Source: Zhongshania sp.
GTDB lineage: Bacteria > Pseudomonadota > Gammaproteobacteria > Pseudomonadales > Spongiibacteraceae
Direction of reading: 5' to 3'
NCBI GenBank assembly: GCA_018066965.1
Contig: JAGPVP010000065.1
Span: forward strand, 1-60,545
Length of the DNA: 60,545 nucleotides
Shown: piece by piece, positions 8,653-19,550 of the stretch
Numbering within the stretch: the stretch's first letter is position 1
How the letters are laid out: every line of letters starts with the position of its first letter
Position numbers and translations under genes: made by a program
Notes under the pieces: generated by a model
The model's input: the letters and a program-made list of their open reading frames with translations, nothing else
Told to the model about the DNA's origin: nothing
Database searches by the model: none

Positions 8653-9624
8653 TCAGGCTTCCGGTTTAAATAGAATATTAATCAACCGCGATGCCGCGAG
8701 GTACGGCGTGGTTTCGCCATCAGTAACCTTTTGATTCAGTTCTGGTAGCAATACTTTTACTTCGGGGTTTAACTTTAACTTCATATCGAGCATTTCATGG
8801 AGCAGCTTTTTCATCCACTCGCGGGCTTGGCGCGAACGCTTTTCCTGCAAGGCGCCATTCTTAGTGGCGTCAATTTTAAAGCCGCTGATCATGCCCCAGA
8901 TCGCTTCGATATTTTCGTTCTTCAAAGCTGAACAGCTCATCACCTGAGGCGTCCAAAATGTGTTCTGCCGCAATAGGTGCAAGGCATTCTCGTAGTGGCG
9001 ACGGGTTTGCTGAGCAAGATTAATGCTTTCGCCATCGGCTTTGTTAATCACCAAGGCGTCGGCAAGTTCGATAATGCCTTTTTTAATACCCTGTAATTCA
9101 TCACCGGCATTGGGCAGCATCAATACCATAAAGAAATCGACCATGCTGGCGACTTCGTACTCCGACTGCCCTACACCGACGGTTTCCACCAGAATGACAT
9201 CGTAGCCCGCGGCTTCACAGAGCAACATAGTTTCGCGGGTTTTTTGCGCGACACCACCCAGTGAGCCTTCGGATGGTGAAGGACGGATAAAGGCATCTTT
9301 ACTGCGTGACAGCAGTTCCATACGGGTTTTGTCACCCAAAATAGAACCGCCTGCAATAGGTGAACTAGGGTCAACCGCCAACACCGCAACGCGTTTACCT
9401 TGGGTCAGTAAATACAGACCAAAGGCTTCAATAAAGGTAGATTTACCGACACCGGGAATACCGGTAATACCGATACGGATGCTATTACCGGTATGGGGAA
9501 GAAGTTGCTCCAGTAATAATTGAGCTTCAGTACGGTGCTCAACGCGCTTGCTCTCTACCAAGGTGATAGCCTTGGCCAATGCGCGGGAGTTGCCGTTTTT
9601 TAATGCTTCAGTATCAATAGCCAT
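8653..9624 (-). CDS. meaB: Methylmalonyl-CoA mutase-associated GTPase MeaB
   Basis: A G3E-family GTPase that gates cofactor loading and protects B12-dependent methylmalonyl-CoA mutase from inactivation. In the 323-residue protein the P-loop GIPGVGKST is at about residue 54, DPSSPIAGGSILGDKTRM at about 85-105, ETVGVGQSE at about 148 and the guanine-specificity motif NKAD at about 195. The gene is directly downstream of the mutase gene, separated by an 83-base gap that holds an inverted-repeat element. Confidence 0.96.
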   Translation of the reverse strand: MAIDTEALKNGNSRALAKAITLVESKRVEHRTEAQLLLEQLLPHTGNSIRIGITGIPGVGKSTFIEAFGLYLLTQGKRVAVLAVDPSSPIAGGSILGDKTRMELLSRSKDAFIRPSPSEGSLGGVAQKTRETMLLCEAAGYDVILVETVGVGQSEYEVASMVDFFMVLMLPNAGDELQGIKKGIIELADALVINKADGESINLAQQTRRHYENALHLLRQNTFWTPQVMSCSALKNENIEAIWGMISGFKIDATKNGALQEKRSRQAREWMKKLLHEMLDMKLKLNPEVKVLLPELNQKVTDGETTPYLAASRLINILFKPEA

Positions 9625-9643
9625 AATATGCGTTACGCTGAAT

Positions 9644-9705
9644 GGGAGACGGGAGACACAAAGCCGCGTGTTAGCGTTTTCCGTCTCCCGTAAAGCGTCT
9701 CCCGT
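9644..9705. repeat. Inverted-repeat element with GGGAGACG ends
   Basis: GGGAGACGGGAGAC (9644-9657) faces CGTCTCCCG (9682-9690) and CGTCTCCC (9696-9703). The motif is the same as in the terminal repeats of the element at 19551-19698, so the two are probably related dispersed repeats. It fills the mutase-meaB gap and would form a strong RNA hairpin in the operon transcript. Confidence 0.55.
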
Positions 9706-9707
9706 TA

Positions 9708-11867
9708 CTAGCCCTTATACGCCTCGTTCACTGCATCCAACACGCCGCGCGCGGCAAGTGGGATTTTAGTGCCAGGACCAAAGATACCCTTCACGCCCGC
9801 TGCGTACAGGAAGTCGTAATCTTGGCGAGGAATAACGCCGCCAGCGATAACGATAATATCGTCTGCACCGACTTTCTTCAGCTCGGCAATAAGCTCAGGA
9901 ATCAGTGTTTTATGACCCGCCGCCTGTGAAGATACACCCACCACATGCACGTCGTTTTCAACGGCTTGTTTGGCGACTTCTTCAGGGGTTGAGAACATCG
10001 GCGACAAATCGATATCAAAACCTACGTCAGCGAAAGCCGTTGCAATAACTTTGGCGCCGCGATCGTGGCCGTCCTGCCCCATTTTGCACACTAGCATACG
10101 CGGACGACGACCATGCTTTTCAGCGAAGTCTTCGATATCTTTAGTGATGCCCTGCCAGTTTTCATCGTCTTGGTAGGCACTGCCGTAAACGCCAGACACG
10201 GTTTGCGACTGTGCATTAAAGCGACCGAATTCACGCTCCATAGCGAAAGAAATCTCCCCAACGGTGGCACGCAAACGGGTAGCTTTAACGGCTAGATCTA
10301 GCAAGTTGCCTTCACCGCCACAGGCGCACTGGTAAATAGCTTCTAGCGCATCTTCAACAGCGGCTTCGTCGCGCGAGGCGCGTATTTTAGCCAGCGCAGC
10401 AACCTGAGACTCACGCACGGCGTTGTTGTCGATATCTAATACTTCAACATCGTCTTCTTCGGCCAAGGTGTATTTGTTAACGCCGACGATAACGTCTTCA
10501 CCACGGTCGATACGAGCTTGTTTACGCGCCGCAGATTCTTCGATACGCAGCTTAGGCAGACCGGTTTCGATCGCTTTAGCCATGCCGCCTTTTTCTTCCA
10601 CCTCTTGGATTAATTCCCAGGCGCGGTCAGCGATATCTTTAGTTAACGATTCCATCATGTAAGAACCGCCCCAAGGATCAACCACCTTGGTGATGCCGGT
10701 TTCTTCTTGAATAATAAGCTGGGTATTACGAGCGATACGCGAAGAGAACTGCGTTGGCAGTGCGATCGCTTCGTCTAATGCATTGGTGTGCAGCGACTGG
10801 GTGCCACCGAAAACCGCCGCCATCGCTTCGATGGTGGTACGCACAATATTGTTATATGGGTCTTGCTCAGTCAGCGACCAGCCAGAGGTTTGGCTGTGGG
10901 TACGTAGCATTTTAGAGCGCGAGCTTTTCGGTTCGAACTCGCTAACAATTTTCGACCACAGCAAACGCGCGGCGCGCATTTTGGCGATTTCCATATAGAA
11001 ATTCATGCCAATGCCCCAGAAGAAAGACAGGCGACCAGCAAATTTGTCGATGTCTAAACCGGCGGCAATTGCCGTGCGAATATATTCTTTACCGTCTGCT
11101 AGGGTGTAAGCCAGCTCAAGCGCGGCGTCGGCGCCCGCTTCCTGAATATGGTAGCCAGAAATAGAAATGGTATTGAATTTCGGCATATTGTCAGACGCGT
11201 ATGCGATGATGTCGCCGATAATTTTCATTGAAGGCAGTGGTGGGTAAATATAGGTATTACGCACCATGAATTCTTTAAGAATGTCGTTCTGAATGGTGCC
11301 AGACAACTGATCTTGGCCCACGCCCTGCTCTTCTGCAGCCACAATATAACCAGCCAAAACCGGCAATACCGCACCGTTCATGGTCATGGAAACAGAGACT
11401 TTATCCAGCGGGATTTCGTTGAATAACACCTTCATGTCTTCAACAGAATCAATCGCCACACCGGCTTTACCCACGTCGCCAGTAACACGAGGATGATCGG
11501 AGTCATAACCACGGTGAGTCGCTAAGTCGAAGGCAACCGATACACCTTGTCCACCGGCAGCCAATGCCTTGCGGTAGAAGGCATTAGACTCTTCTGCCGT
11601 AGAAAACCCCGCGTACTGGCGAATTGTCCAAGGACGGCCAGCATACATAGTCGGCTGTGGGCCACGAATAAAGGGCTCAACACCGGGCAAAGTATTGGTA
11701 TACGGCAGATCCTGAACGTCTTCCTTAGTGTACAAAGGCTTAACGTCTATGCCTTCGGGGGTATGCCAAACTAAATCATCAAGCGTCTGGTTGCCTTTGG
11801 CGAGGGCTTTATTCGCCATTGCTTTCCACTCGTCTACGGAAGTCTCGGGAGCTTTGTAATCAGCCAT
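9708..11867 (-). CDS. scpA: Methylmalonyl-CoA mutase, fused large subunit
   Basis: An adenosylcobalamin-dependent enzyme interconverting (R)-methylmalonyl-CoA and succinyl-CoA. The 719-residue protein contains both the substrate-binding TIM barrel (about 1-550, with [21 protein letters not shown] and [10 protein letters not shown]) and the C-terminal B12-binding domain, whose DGHDRG motif places the cobalt-ligating His at residue 601. Both parts in one chain indicate the homodimeric type that needs no separate small subunit. It lies in an operon with epimerase, carboxylase and meaB, the complete route from propionyl-CoA to succinyl-CoA. Confidence 0.97.
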   Translation of the reverse strand: MADYKAPETSVDEWKAMANKALAKGNQTLDDLVWHTPEGIDVKPLYTKEDVQDLPYTNTLPGVEPFIRGPQPTMYAGRPWTIRQYAGFSTAEESNAFYRKALAAGGQGVSVAFDLATHRGYDSDHPRVTGDVGKAGVAIDSVEDMKVLFNEIPLDKVSVSMTMNGAVLPVLAGYIVAAEEQGVGQDQLSGTIQNDILKEFMVRNTYIYPPLPSMKIIGDIIAYASDNMPKFNTISISGYHIQEAGADAALELAYTLADGKEYIRTAIAAGLDIDKFAGRLSFFWGIGMNFYMEIAKMRAARLLWSKIVSEFEPKSSRSKMLRTHSQTSGWSLTEQDPYNNIVRTTIEAMAAVFGGTQSLHTNALDEAIALPTQFSSRIARNTQLIIQEETGITKVVDPWGGSYMMESLTKDIADRAWELIQEVEEKGGMAKAIETGLPKLRIEESAARKQARIDRGEDVIVGVNKYTLAEEDDVEVLDIDNNAVRESQVAALAKIRASRDEAAVEDALEAIYQCACGGEGNLLDLAVKATRLRATVGEISFAMEREFGRFNAQSQTVSGVYGSAYQDDENWQGITKDIEDFAEKHGRRPRMLVCKMGQDGHDRGAKVIATAFADVGFDIDLSPMFSTPEEVAKQAVENDVHVVGVSSQAAGHKTLIPELIAELKKVGADDIIVIAGGVIPRQDYDFLYAAGVKGIFGPGTKIPLAARGVLDAVNEAYKG

Positions 11868-11990
11868 ACTTGTACCTGTCTGTTTTCATGAGGGTCAGTG
11901 TTTAGGGAGTGGCCTACTCGGGCGTTCCCCTAGCAATACATGATTGTGCCGCTTATATGCATCACCACCGATGCGCGGCATCTATCTATA

Positions 11991-12404
11991 CTAGTGGTGA
12001 TCATCACCTGGTTGGCTTAACTCTATAAGTACGCCGTCGCAAGATTTAGGATGAATAAAGATAACTTGGCAATTATGTGCACCCAACGATGGAGCATCGC
12101 TAAGGAACTGGTAGCCCAATGCTTTTAGACGGGCAACGTCGGCCACAATATCATCGGTGCTAAAGCAAAGATGATGTAAACCGCCAGGCTTTTTCTCAAG
12201 GTATTTAGCAATTGGGCCTTCGCCGCGCAATGGGCTTACTAGCTCTATACTGGTGGATTTAAGCGGGAAAAACGCCGTTGACGTTTTTGCGGTTTCGACT
12301 TCTTCAGTGCCTTCGTAAGTCAGGCCAAAATCCTCTAAAAAGCGCTTAATTGCTTTTTCTAAGTCGGGAACGGCAACTGCAATGTGATCAAGTCCGGTAA
12401 TCAT
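11991..12404 (-). CDS. mce: Methylmalonyl-CoA epimerase
   Basis: Interconverts the (S)- and (R)-epimers of methylmalonyl-CoA, linking the carboxylase to the mutase. The 137-residue vicinal-oxygen-chelate fold has two beta-alpha-beta-beta-beta repeats. The metal-ligand histidine motif GLDHIAVAVPD is at residues 4-14, GGLHHLCFSTDD lies near 82, and a C-terminal glutamate ligand is in GVLIELSQ. The length is normal for the family. It is placed between the biotin carboxylase gene and the mutase gene, 58 and 123 bases away respectively. Confidence 0.96.
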   Translation of the reverse strand: MITGLDHIAVAVPDLEKAIKRFLEDFGLTYEGTEEVETAKTSTAFFPLKSTSIELVSPLRGEGPIAKYLEKKPGGLHHLCFSTDDIVADVARLKALGYQFLSDAPSLGAHNCQVIFIHPKSCDGVLIELSQPGDDHH

Positions 12405-12461
12405 CTGAATACTCCTAAATATCTAAAAGACCAGCAGCGCAAGCACTGCCGGCCTATGCCA

Positions 12462-15356
12462 TTACTTCAGAGTCGCTAAAAACTCGATGGTTTTAGCGCG
12501 ACGGGCCTCAGCAATTTCCTCAGGGGATTCCACGACAATTTCCTCGTCTGGGATGATTTTAAACAAGGGCTGACCTTTCTTAATGATCATGCCATCGCCT
12601 TCAACCAAGACTTTATCGATAGTACCGGCAAACGGGGCCACCACTTTGTTGAACATTTTCATTACTTCAACAATATACAGGGTATCGCCCGCCTCAAAAT
12701 GATCGCCAACATTAACGAATACATCCATACCAGGCGCTTCACGGGGGTAGAACATACCGCCGCTGGCTGCCAATACTTCGTCTGACTTCGCCGCTGGCGG
12801 TGGTACTAGCACTTTAGCCATACGCTTTTGTAAGGCTTGATCAGTTAGGCGAGCTGGAATGGTGATGCTTAAATTTGCATTCACGCTCAGTTCACAGAAA
12901 CCAGTTTTATCCGCTATGTATGCCAATACCGACATGACTTCGCTACCCGCAAAGTAGCCAATATGGGCGCTGCGCACCGCTGACCACTCATCTGCGCTAA
13001 AGCCTTTTGGTGCTTTGTCAGAGGCAAGTAATGCTTCAAGTGCTGGGAAGTCTGCCGCGTCTACTTTCTCATTCAAGGTTTTGTAGAAGCTCACTGCCGC
13101 GCTGAGGATCTCGTGGTCGTGATCCCAGATCATGTAACGGGCAGGTTTGCCAACTTCAAAATCCATGTTCAAGTAGTGATACAGCTTGTCCAACAGCTCA
13201 ATGGGGTTAACCGCCCATTTAATTTTGCCATTGTCGACGCTTAGACTGCCCTTATTCATGCTCAACCAGCCCGCCATATAATGCGGTTCTGCGAACAAGC
13301 GTTCCAATGGGCGAATCATGAGTAACTTTTTAGCGTCTAAGGCTTCAGCCCACGCCGCGGCGTTATCGCCCGCTTGACTAACATACCGCTGACGAATTTC
13401 TGCGTAGGCAACGTCCAAATCAATTTGATTAGCCTGTTCTTTCAGCAAACCCACCGCCGTTAAATACGGAACGATAAAGCTCGTAGAAGGACGTGCGTTA
13501 ATGCCATTTCCGATAAACCAGTGCACCAAGCCATAGTGGAATTCTAGGTTGGTTGCTAAGTCTTTACCGCGCAATTCAGTCCGACGCAGTATTTCTGCCA
13601 GACGTTGGTAACTGCTCAGACGGGTTTCGCCAGTAGTCAGCAATAGCGCAATGTTCGAGTCATACGCACCGGCAAGGTGGTATTTCATGAACACGTCGGT
13701 GTCAGGGTTGTGGGTAGAAATACCTTGGTCGTCGCGGATTTCACCGGGAATCGCATTAGACCAGTTTTCAATGACACCACCTGCATGTGGCTGCAGAGCT
13801 TGGTTAGTGGCGTTCATACGCGCTTCTACCGAGGTTTTCTCACGCAGAATACGGGTCGGCTTAGGCAAGTTTTTGCCATGCCGCGCCAGCAACACCATCA
13901 CTTCAACTAAGCTTTCCGCGATAAAGTAATCGCCTGAATCATCGGGATTGGTGAACTTGAGCTTGTAACACAGCTCAGTAACGCGGTGCTCAACCTGAAT
14001 ACGGGTATTCATTTCCATGAAGTAATGCGAGTCACCATCGACAATACATTCAAAGGTGCCCAAAGAATCCAGCTTTACCGCTTCGCCGAATACCGCGCCT
14101 TCTTGCTCCATGCGCTGCAAAATCACCAAGTCTTTCTTAAGCTGCTCGGCCTCATCTTTACTGCCGGCGGCTTCTGCCGTAGCAATGGCCGCTTCCAACT
14201 CTTCTTCGGTAACAGACACTTCTAGCAATTTTTGCTCGTGCATTTGTAATGAGCAGTCACGGCCGCCCATCGTCATGCACCATTCACCGTTACCCACCAC
14301 CTGAATTTCTTGGTGGCGAGTGGTGTCGATATTCATTTCGATAAGAACGTTTTTGTTATCGCCCACACCGTTGGTTTTCAGCTCAATCAGACACTCTTGT
14401 ACCAATGACGGCACTTTGGCTGCGGCTTTTTCTACTTTCTCTTCAATCGTTGCGCCCTCATAAGAGTTCGCAGATTGCAAAATACGCTGACCTTTACCAC
14501 CGCCACCGGCAATTGCTTTGAGGCGGAAACGGTTGTTCGGCTTTTCAGCCAACATACGCTTGGCTTCAACTTGCAGAGCAAGGCCAATATCAGCAGCATT
14601 AATAATATCGATGCCCGCTGCGTAAGAAGCAGCTAACAATACCAAGGCTTTTTCTTCTGCATCTTTGCACGCAGAGAAGTCGACGCTCAGCTTATTGTCC
14701 TTAGCGCATTTCTCAAGGCCATCTACGCCGTATTTAGCGAACAAGGCCAAGCTAGTTGCGTTGTTGACACCGGGCGTAACGGATACGCCAGTTTCCAATG
14801 CGGTACGTTTTGCTTGGTCTTTCATACCAGCTGATTTTTGGGTGAAAGAGCACGGTCCGATGAAATTCAGCCCGGCTTTCTCCATGGACTCCACCATTTC
14901 GGCGTCTTCCGACATAAAGCCGTAACCCGCAAAAATCGCGTTATAACCATTGTCATAAGCAATACTAATAATTTGCTGAATGCGGCGAATACGCTCTTCT
15001 TTGGTGGCACCGCTGTAATCCGGTACGCGATGAACGCGGTCAGGATCAGTTAAGGTGCGCAGCTCTGGCGCCAAAGCATTGGTATAGGTAATTGAGTCTT
15101 TTTCAGACAGCAAAATACCGTAGTGAGTAATGCCCATTTCGTCGAAAACATCCATGGCTTCCTTACGGATTGGGCCACGGCAAATTATCAATGGTTTCAA
15201 ATCATTACAGGCGAAACTTCTAGTCCATGCTGTATTAGATTTAGCGAGCTGACGGTCCTTATGTACCATCGGATTGTTTAAGTAGTAATTATTGCTTGCT
15301 TGCACGTCGAATAACCTCGTTAGCGAATCGTCTTGACTCAATGAATTACGGAACAT
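12462..15356 (-). CDS. Large biotin carboxylase/biotin carrier fusion (propionyl-CoA carboxylase alpha type)
   Basis: A 964-residue biotin-dependent carboxylase subunit, inferred from context to carboxylate propionyl-CoA. An N-terminal biotin carboxylase-like Rossmann and ATP-grasp region (glycine-rich AIAGGGGKGQR near residue 283, FMEMNTRIQVEHRVTE near 450) is followed by a carboxylase C-domain, about 200 residues of linker, and a C-terminal biotinyl domain with the motif EVMKM and biotinyl Lys900. Usual PccA/AccC-BCCP fusions are about 650-700 residues. Here there is an extra N-terminal leader of about 50 residues, an insertion after the ATP-grasp entry and an acidic insertion near 385-410. 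The carboxyltransferase gene lies 18 bases upstream, so the two form one enzyme. Confidence 0.85.
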   Translation of the reverse strand: MFRNSLSQDDSLTRLFDVQASNNYYLNNPMVHKDRQLAKSNTAWTRSFACNDLKPLIICRGPIRKEAMDVFDEMGITHYGILLSEKDSITYTNALAPELRTLTDPDRVHRVPDYSGATKEERIRRIQQIISIAYDNGYNAIFAGYGFMSEDAEMVESMEKAGLNFIGPCSFTQKSAGMKDQAKRTALETGVSVTPGVNNATSLALFAKYGVDGLEKCAKDNKLSVDFSACKDAEEKALVLLAASYAAGIDIINAADIGLALQVEAKRMLAEKPNNRFRLKAIAGGGGKGQRILQSANSYEGATIEEKVEKAAAKVPSLVQECLIELKTNGVGDNKNVLIEMNIDTTRHQEIQVVGNGEWCMTMGGRDCSLQMHEQKLLEVSVTEEELEAAIATAEAAGSKDEAEQLKKDLVILQRMEQEGAVFGEAVKLDSLGTFECIVDGDSHYFMEMNTRIQVEHRVTELCYKLKFTNPDDSGDYFIAESLVEVMVLLARHGKNLPKPTRILREKTSVEARMNATNQALQPHAGGVIENWSNAIPGEIRDDQGISTHNPDTDVFMKYHLAGAYDSNIALLLTTGETRLSSYQRLAEILRRTELRGKDLATNLEFHYGLVHWFIGNGINARPSTSFIVPYLTAVGLLKEQANQIDLDVAYAEIRQRYVSQAGDNAAAWAEALDAKKLLMIRPLERLFAEPHYMAGWLSMNKGSLSVDNGKIKWAVNPIELLDKLYHYLNMDFEVGKPARYMIWDHDHEILSAAVSFYKTLNEKVDAADFPALEALLASDKAPKGFSADEWSAVRSAHIGYFAGSEVMSVLAYIADKTGFCELSVNANLSITIPARLTDQALQKRMAKVLVPPPAAKSDEVLAASGGMFYPREAPGMDVFVNVGDHFEAGDTLYIVEVMKMFNKVVAPFAGTIDKVLVEGDGMIIKKGQPLFKIIPDEEIVVESPEEIAEARRAKTIEFLATLK

Positions 15357-15374
15357 CGGCAGTTACCTCGGAAA

Positions 15375-17162
15375 TTAATGGAATTCCCGTTGCATACCGC
15401 CCATAGGCTCAGGCTTATAAGCCTTGAGGTGCAGTTCCAGTTGTTCACCCAATACCTTGCGCAGGTCAGAGGGCATGACGATCTGAGATATTGATCCCAG
15501 GCTTAGTGCTTCATTCGGATTCATCAGTTCGCGTTCATAGCGCTGAGTGAGCAGTAGCTCTTCCTGCTTCTGCCATGCCGCTACGGCTTCTTTTGCCGCA
15601 GTGACAGACTCAGACTCAGGCATACCTGCTTTCAGGTTTTGCGCCGTCAATTCAGCAATTTTCGGTTTCACCGAGGTGCGAATTTTACGAACTTCATCTT
15701 TGTAAACGTACTCAACCCCTGCTGGGCCCATTACCGCTAAACGCGTGGTGGGTAATGCGCAGACAAAATCTGCACCCGTAGGGTAGTTATTGAATGCCGC
15801 ATAAGCGCCACCAAAGGCGTTGCGAACAATCATGAGGAAGCGCGGGGTACGAAGATCAATAATCGCATCTAGCATGGCACGACCAGCTTGAACGATACCG
15901 CCCGCTTCTTGCTCTTTACCTGGTAAGAAACCCGTGGTGTCTTCCATAAAGATAACGGGAATGTTGTACACATTACAAAAACGAATAAAACGTGCGTTTT
16001 TATAAGCGGCGTCAATGTCGATCTGCCCAGAGGCAACCGCTGAGTTATTGGCAACAAAACCAACCACATTGCCGCCCATACGACCAAGCGCACACACCGT
16101 GTTACGCGCGCGCTCAGGCTGAATTTCAAAGAAATCGCCGTGGTCACACATCTGCTGAATAATAATGCTGATATCAAACGGGGTGTTAAAACCTGTCGGG
16201 CTATTGAAGGCCTTCTTCAATAACAGGTCGATATCCCACGTTTTACGCTTGATTGGATCAGAAGTTGGCTGAAACGCTGGCGCTTCAGCACTGTTATTTG
16301 GCAAGTAATTCAATAGCTCTTTTACTTTGCGCAGTGCAGCCACTTCGTCTGGCACCACAAAATCGGTTACACCAGATTTAGAGTGAACGCTGGGGCCGCC
16401 AAGTTCATCGGCGGTCACGTCTTCGCCGAGTACAGTTTTAACAACACCTGGGCCGGTCAAACCAAAGAAAGTGTCGTTAGGTTGAATAACAAACGAGCCC
16501 TGACGCGGCAAATAAGAACCACCGCCTGCGTTGTAGCCGAACATGCACATAATCGACGGCACGACACCGTTGATATGACGTAGCGCGGTAAACGCTTCAG
16601 CGTAGCCATCCAGCCCGCCCACGCCAGCAGGAATGTACGCACCCGCCGAGTCATTCATGCCGACTAGCGGAATACCAAGCTTGCCCGCAAGTTTAAACAA
16701 ATTGGCCAGTTTGCTACCGTTAGTCGCGTCCATAGAGCCGGCGCGCACGGTAAAGTCGTGGCCGTACATGGCCACATCACGGCCATTTACTTTAACAATG
16801 GCGGTTACTAAAGACGCGCCATCTAAATTTTTACCCCAGTTTTGGTAAAGGATTTTAGCTTCGGTACCAGCGTCTGCCAGTACGTCTATCCTTTCCCAAA
16901 TGGTCATTCGCTTCTTTTCGTGCTGCTTTTGAATACCTTTTACACCGGCCATTTTACGGGGCCGTTGTTGCAGGTCATAACCAGCTTGAAGCGCGGCTTC
17001 GTATAAACCAGGATCGTAATCAATTTGACCAGGGACAGTGAATTCGAGTGTTGCTTTCGTCTCGAAGGGGTTTTCCAGTGAGGGTTTTTGTGAAGCTATT
17101 TTTGTCATGCCTGTCAGTTCCAGCTGCATTTCATTTATGGGTAACCCGCGCTCATGCCGCAA
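15375..17162 (-). CDS. Acyl-CoA carboxylase beta subunit (carboxyltransferase), probably propionyl-CoA
   Basis: The carboxyltransferase half of the biotin enzyme encoded with the downstream 964-residue subunit. The 595-residue protein has two crotonase-fold domains. Acyl-CoA site features include [14 protein letters not shown] near residue 170 and [12 protein letters not shown] near 205; carboxybiotin-site features include [16 protein letters not shown] near 400 and [13 protein letters not shown] near 435. Start choice is uncertain: ATGs at residues 12 and 19 are also possible, and none has a strong ribosome-binding site. It is the first gene of the minus-strand propionate operon, so the promoter lies in 17163-17456. 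Substrate assignment rests on the mutase and epimerase neighbours. Confidence 0.88.
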   Translation of the reverse strand: MRHERGLPINEMQLELTGMTKIASQKPSLENPFETKATLEFTVPGQIDYDPGLYEAALQAGYDLQQRPRKMAGVKGIQKQHEKKRMTIWERIDVLADAGTEAKILYQNWGKNLDGASLVTAIVKVNGRDVAMYGHDFTVRAGSMDATNGSKLANLFKLAGKLGIPLVGMNDSAGAYIPAGVGGLDGYAEAFTALRHINGVVPSIMCMFGYNAGGGSYLPRQGSFVIQPNDTFFGLTGPGVVKTVLGEDVTADELGGPSVHSKSGVTDFVVPDEVAALRKVKELLNYLPNNSAEAPAFQPTSDPIKRKTWDIDLLLKKAFNSPTGFNTPFDISIIIQQMCDHGDFFEIQPERARNTVCALGRMGGNVVGFVANNSAVASGQIDIDAAYKNARFIRFCNVYNIPVIFMEDTTGFLPGKEQEAGGIVQAGRAMLDAIIDLRTPRFLMIVRNAFGGAYAAFNNYPTGADFVCALPTTRLAVMGPAGVEYVYKDEVRKIRTSVKPKIAELTAQNLKAGMPESESVTAAKEAVAAWQKQEELLLTQRYERELMNPNEALSLGSISQIVMPSDLRKVLGEQLELHLKAYKPEPMGGMQREFH

Positions 17163-17456
17163 GCGATTGACTCTTTGATGTGTTTAAGCAGAACGAGATT
17201 CTTACGATCCCTGTAACTGCATGTAAACTCAAAGGGGCATTACGCCAGCAACATATTGAACTGCGGATGAATGAGAATAACCGTTCTGTGTGGTGCGATG
17301 ACGGTTTGGTGTTTCTCAAAGCGGCGGCTAACATTACTGGGAATGGGCCTCTCTGTCAATCCGAACAGCGCTAGGCGAGCCTGCGTTAAAGCGGATAAAA
17401 CACTAGATTTTTCAGCCTCATAGCACGTAAAATCGCAGCCTGTCCGCCGCGTTTGA

Positions 17457-18830
17457 TTGACCCCCGAGCAACATCCAATGGCTAGCCTTCGTCGCATATC
17501 TTTACCGTACCTTCGCGACAGCTGCGCCCTCTTTACCAGCTTGAAACACCTACCCTTTCCAGTTTTTTTAGACAGCGCCGCGCCCTTCAGTGAGCATGGT
17601 CGCTTCGACATTATCTGCGCCGAACCAGATGAGGTTATTTCTTTAAAAACAAATAACTACAAAGACATTGATACATTCTTAATTAATACTGAGCAGCGCC
17701 TGCAAGCACTAAGTGATGAGTATCTTCACAGCGACGAGCTGCCCTTTTGTGGTGGCGCCATTGGTTTCTTAAGCTACGCACTTGGCGAAACCGCCCTAGT
17801 CGCGAGCAAGCACCAAGAAAGCAGTCACAGTTCAGCGACACCCGACTTTCACGCTGGCATTTACCCCTGGGCCATTGTGGTGGACCACCAACGTGAGCGC
17901 TGCGAATTAGTCGCCCAAGCCAGCGTTAGCGAACTCACCCTAACACGCATACAAGAATTCCTTCGCGCTGCACCGGCAGAAAACATCGACGTTCGTTTCA
18001 CCCTTGGCAGTGAGTTCAGCACCTCGCTAAATCGCAGCCAATACCAAGACGCCTTCGAGCGCGTGCAAGACTATATTCGTGCCGGCGACTGCTACCAAAT
18101 TAATCTCACCCGCGCATTTACCGCACGCTACGAGGGCGACAGCTGGCAAGCTTATCAACAACTGCGAGAAACCGCCGCCGCGCCCTTTTCTGCCTATATC
18201 GACCTAGGCGACAGCCAAATACTGAGTTTTTCGCCCGAGCGCTTACTATCGGCAGACAAGGGCCGACTGCAAACCCAACCCATTAAAGGCACCGCTGCCC
18301 GCGATTCAGATCAGCAAAAAGACGCCGCCTTGGCCGCTGCACTGCAAAGTAGTGCAAAGAATCGCGCCGAGAACGTGATGATTGTGGACTTGCTGCGCAA
18401 TGACTTCAGCAAAAGTTGTCAGGCCTCCACTGTCCGCACCGAACAACTTTGCGAACTCCAAAGTTTTCGCACCGTCCATCACTTAGTCAGCACGGTAACT
18501 GGCCAATTGCGCGCAGATTGCACACCATTTACAGCGCTACTGAATTGCTTTCCCGGCGGCTCAATTACCGGCGCACCCAAACAAAGAGCGATGGAAATCA
18601 TTCACGAAATCGAGCCACACCAGCGCGATGTGTACTGCGGCAGTATTTTCTATTTAGGTGGTGGCGGAAAAATGGACAGCAATATCTTGATACGCAGCTT
18701 TGTGTGCGCCGATAATCGTATTACGGGGTGGGCTGGTGGTGGCATTGTTGCCGACTCAGATGTCGACGAGGAGTTTACCGAGACTGAAACAAAAATCGGC
18801 AAGCTCCTACAGGCGCTTGCCGATTTATAG
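17457..18830 (+). CDS. pabB: Aminodeoxychorismate synthase component I
   Basis: Converts chorismate and ammonia (delivered by PabA) to 4-amino-4-deoxychorismate for folate synthesis. The 457-residue protein has the chorismate-binding domain in its C-terminal two thirds: GDCYQINLTRAF near residue 210, PIKGTAAR near 278, ENVMIVDLLRND near 304, PGGSITGAPK near 365 and a C-terminal GWAGGGIVADSD. PIKGTAAR has the PIKGT form typical of PabB. TTG 17457 gives the longest reading; ATG 17478, seven codons in, is equally possible. The 294-base gap to the divergent carboxyltransferase gene shows no other convincing gene. Confidence 0.93.
   Translation: MTPEQHPMASLRRISLPYLRDSCALFTSLKHLPFPVFLDSAAPFSEHGRFDIICAEPDEVISLKTNNYKDIDTFLINTEQRLQALSDEYLHSDELPFCGGAIGFLSYALGETALVASKHQESSHSSATPDFHAGIYPWAIVVDHQRERCELVAQASVSELTLTRIQEFLRAAPAENIDVRFTLGSEFSTSLNRSQYQDAFERVQDYIRAGDCYQINLTRAFTARYEGDSWQAYQQLRETAAAPFSAYIDLGDSQILSFSPERLLSADKGRLQTQPIKGTAARDSDQQKDAALAAALQSSAKNRAENVMIVDLLRNDFSKSCQASTVRTEQLCELQSFRTVHHLVSTVTGQLRADCTPFTALLNCFPGGSITGAPKQRAMEIIHEIEPHQRDVYCGSIFYLGGGGKMDSNILIRSFVCADNRITGWAGGGIVADSDVDEEFTETETKIGKLLQALADL
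18793..18826. terminator. Hairpin between the convergent pabB and thrH genes
   Basis: AAATCGGCAAGC (18793-18804) and GCTTGCCGATTT (18815-18826) form a perfect 12-bp stem inside the last codons of pabB. The stem ends in A/T pairs on both sides, so it could act as a two-way terminator for pabB and the converging thrH. A T5 run follows at 18835-18839. Confidence 0.5.
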
Positions 18831-18837
18831 CCGATTT

Positions 18838-19455
18838 TTACAGGCTTAAATTGCGATTTGACGCCTTAATAAATTCTAATTTCAGCGCTTCGTAATCGTG
18901 TACCGCAGGGAATTGCGGAAATTCACGAATCACATTATCCGGCGCTTTAAACAAAATACCCGCATCCGCTTCCGCCAACATGGTGGTGTCATTATAGGAA
19001 TCACCGGCCGCGATAATACGGTAGTACAAGGTTTTCAGTGCTAGTACCGACTGACGCTTTGGGTTGACCTGGCGAATACGGTAATCGACCACTTTACCCA
19101 AACTATCCGTTTCCAGCTTATGGCATAGCAGCGTTGGCCAACCAAGTTGCTTCATCAAGGGCGCGGCAAATTCGTAAAAGGTATCTGACAAAATAATGAC
19201 TTGAAAACGCTCGCGCAGCCAATCCAAAAACTCACGCGCGCCTTCCATCGGCGACATATCGGCAATCACTTCTTGGATATCTGGCAGACCCAAGCCATTT
19301 TCGTGCAATAAACGCAGGCGCTGTTGCATCAATACATCGTAGTCGGGAATATCACGGGTGGTCGCCTTTAGCGCCTCAATACCGGTGCGCTCCGCAAAAT
19401 CGATCCAGATTTCGGGGATCAGCACTCCCTCTAGGTCAAGACAGGCGATTTCCAC
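18838..19455 (-). CDS. thrH: Phosphoserine/homoserine phosphotransferase ThrH
   Basis: A 205-residue HAD-family phosphatase/phosphotransferase that can dephosphorylate phosphoserine and move the phosphate to homoserine. Motif I is unusual for HAD enzymes, DLEGVLIPEIW at residues 7-17, which is the ThrH signature. Motif II is SDTF near residue 95, and motif III/IV is AAGDSYNDTTML near 150. It converges on pabB with only 7 bases between the stop codons. The upstream region holds the inverted-repeat element at 19551-19698. Confidence 0.93.
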   Translation of the reverse strand: MEIACLDLEGVLIPEIWIDFAERTGIEALKATTRDIPDYDVLMQQRLRLLHENGLGLPDIQEVIADMSPMEGAREFLDWLRERFQVIILSDTFYEFAAPLMKQLGWPTLLCHKLETDSLGKVVDYRIRQVNPKRQSVLALKTLYYRIIAAGDSYNDTTMLAEADAGILFKAPDNVIREFPQFPAVHDYEALKLEFIKASNRNLSL

Positions 19456-19550
19456 AACATTACTCCTAAAATATGATTAATTTACGCTAGCGCTAAAAAA
19501 GCCGCGTCAATCTAACGGCTTGGGGTGAATAAAGCAATAAACATGCTCAA

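Noticed and set aside
17180..17374. + strand frame of 64 codons between the carboxyltransferase gene and pabB
   Set aside because: No ribosome-binding site, no recognisable family, and it lies where both divergent promoters must be.
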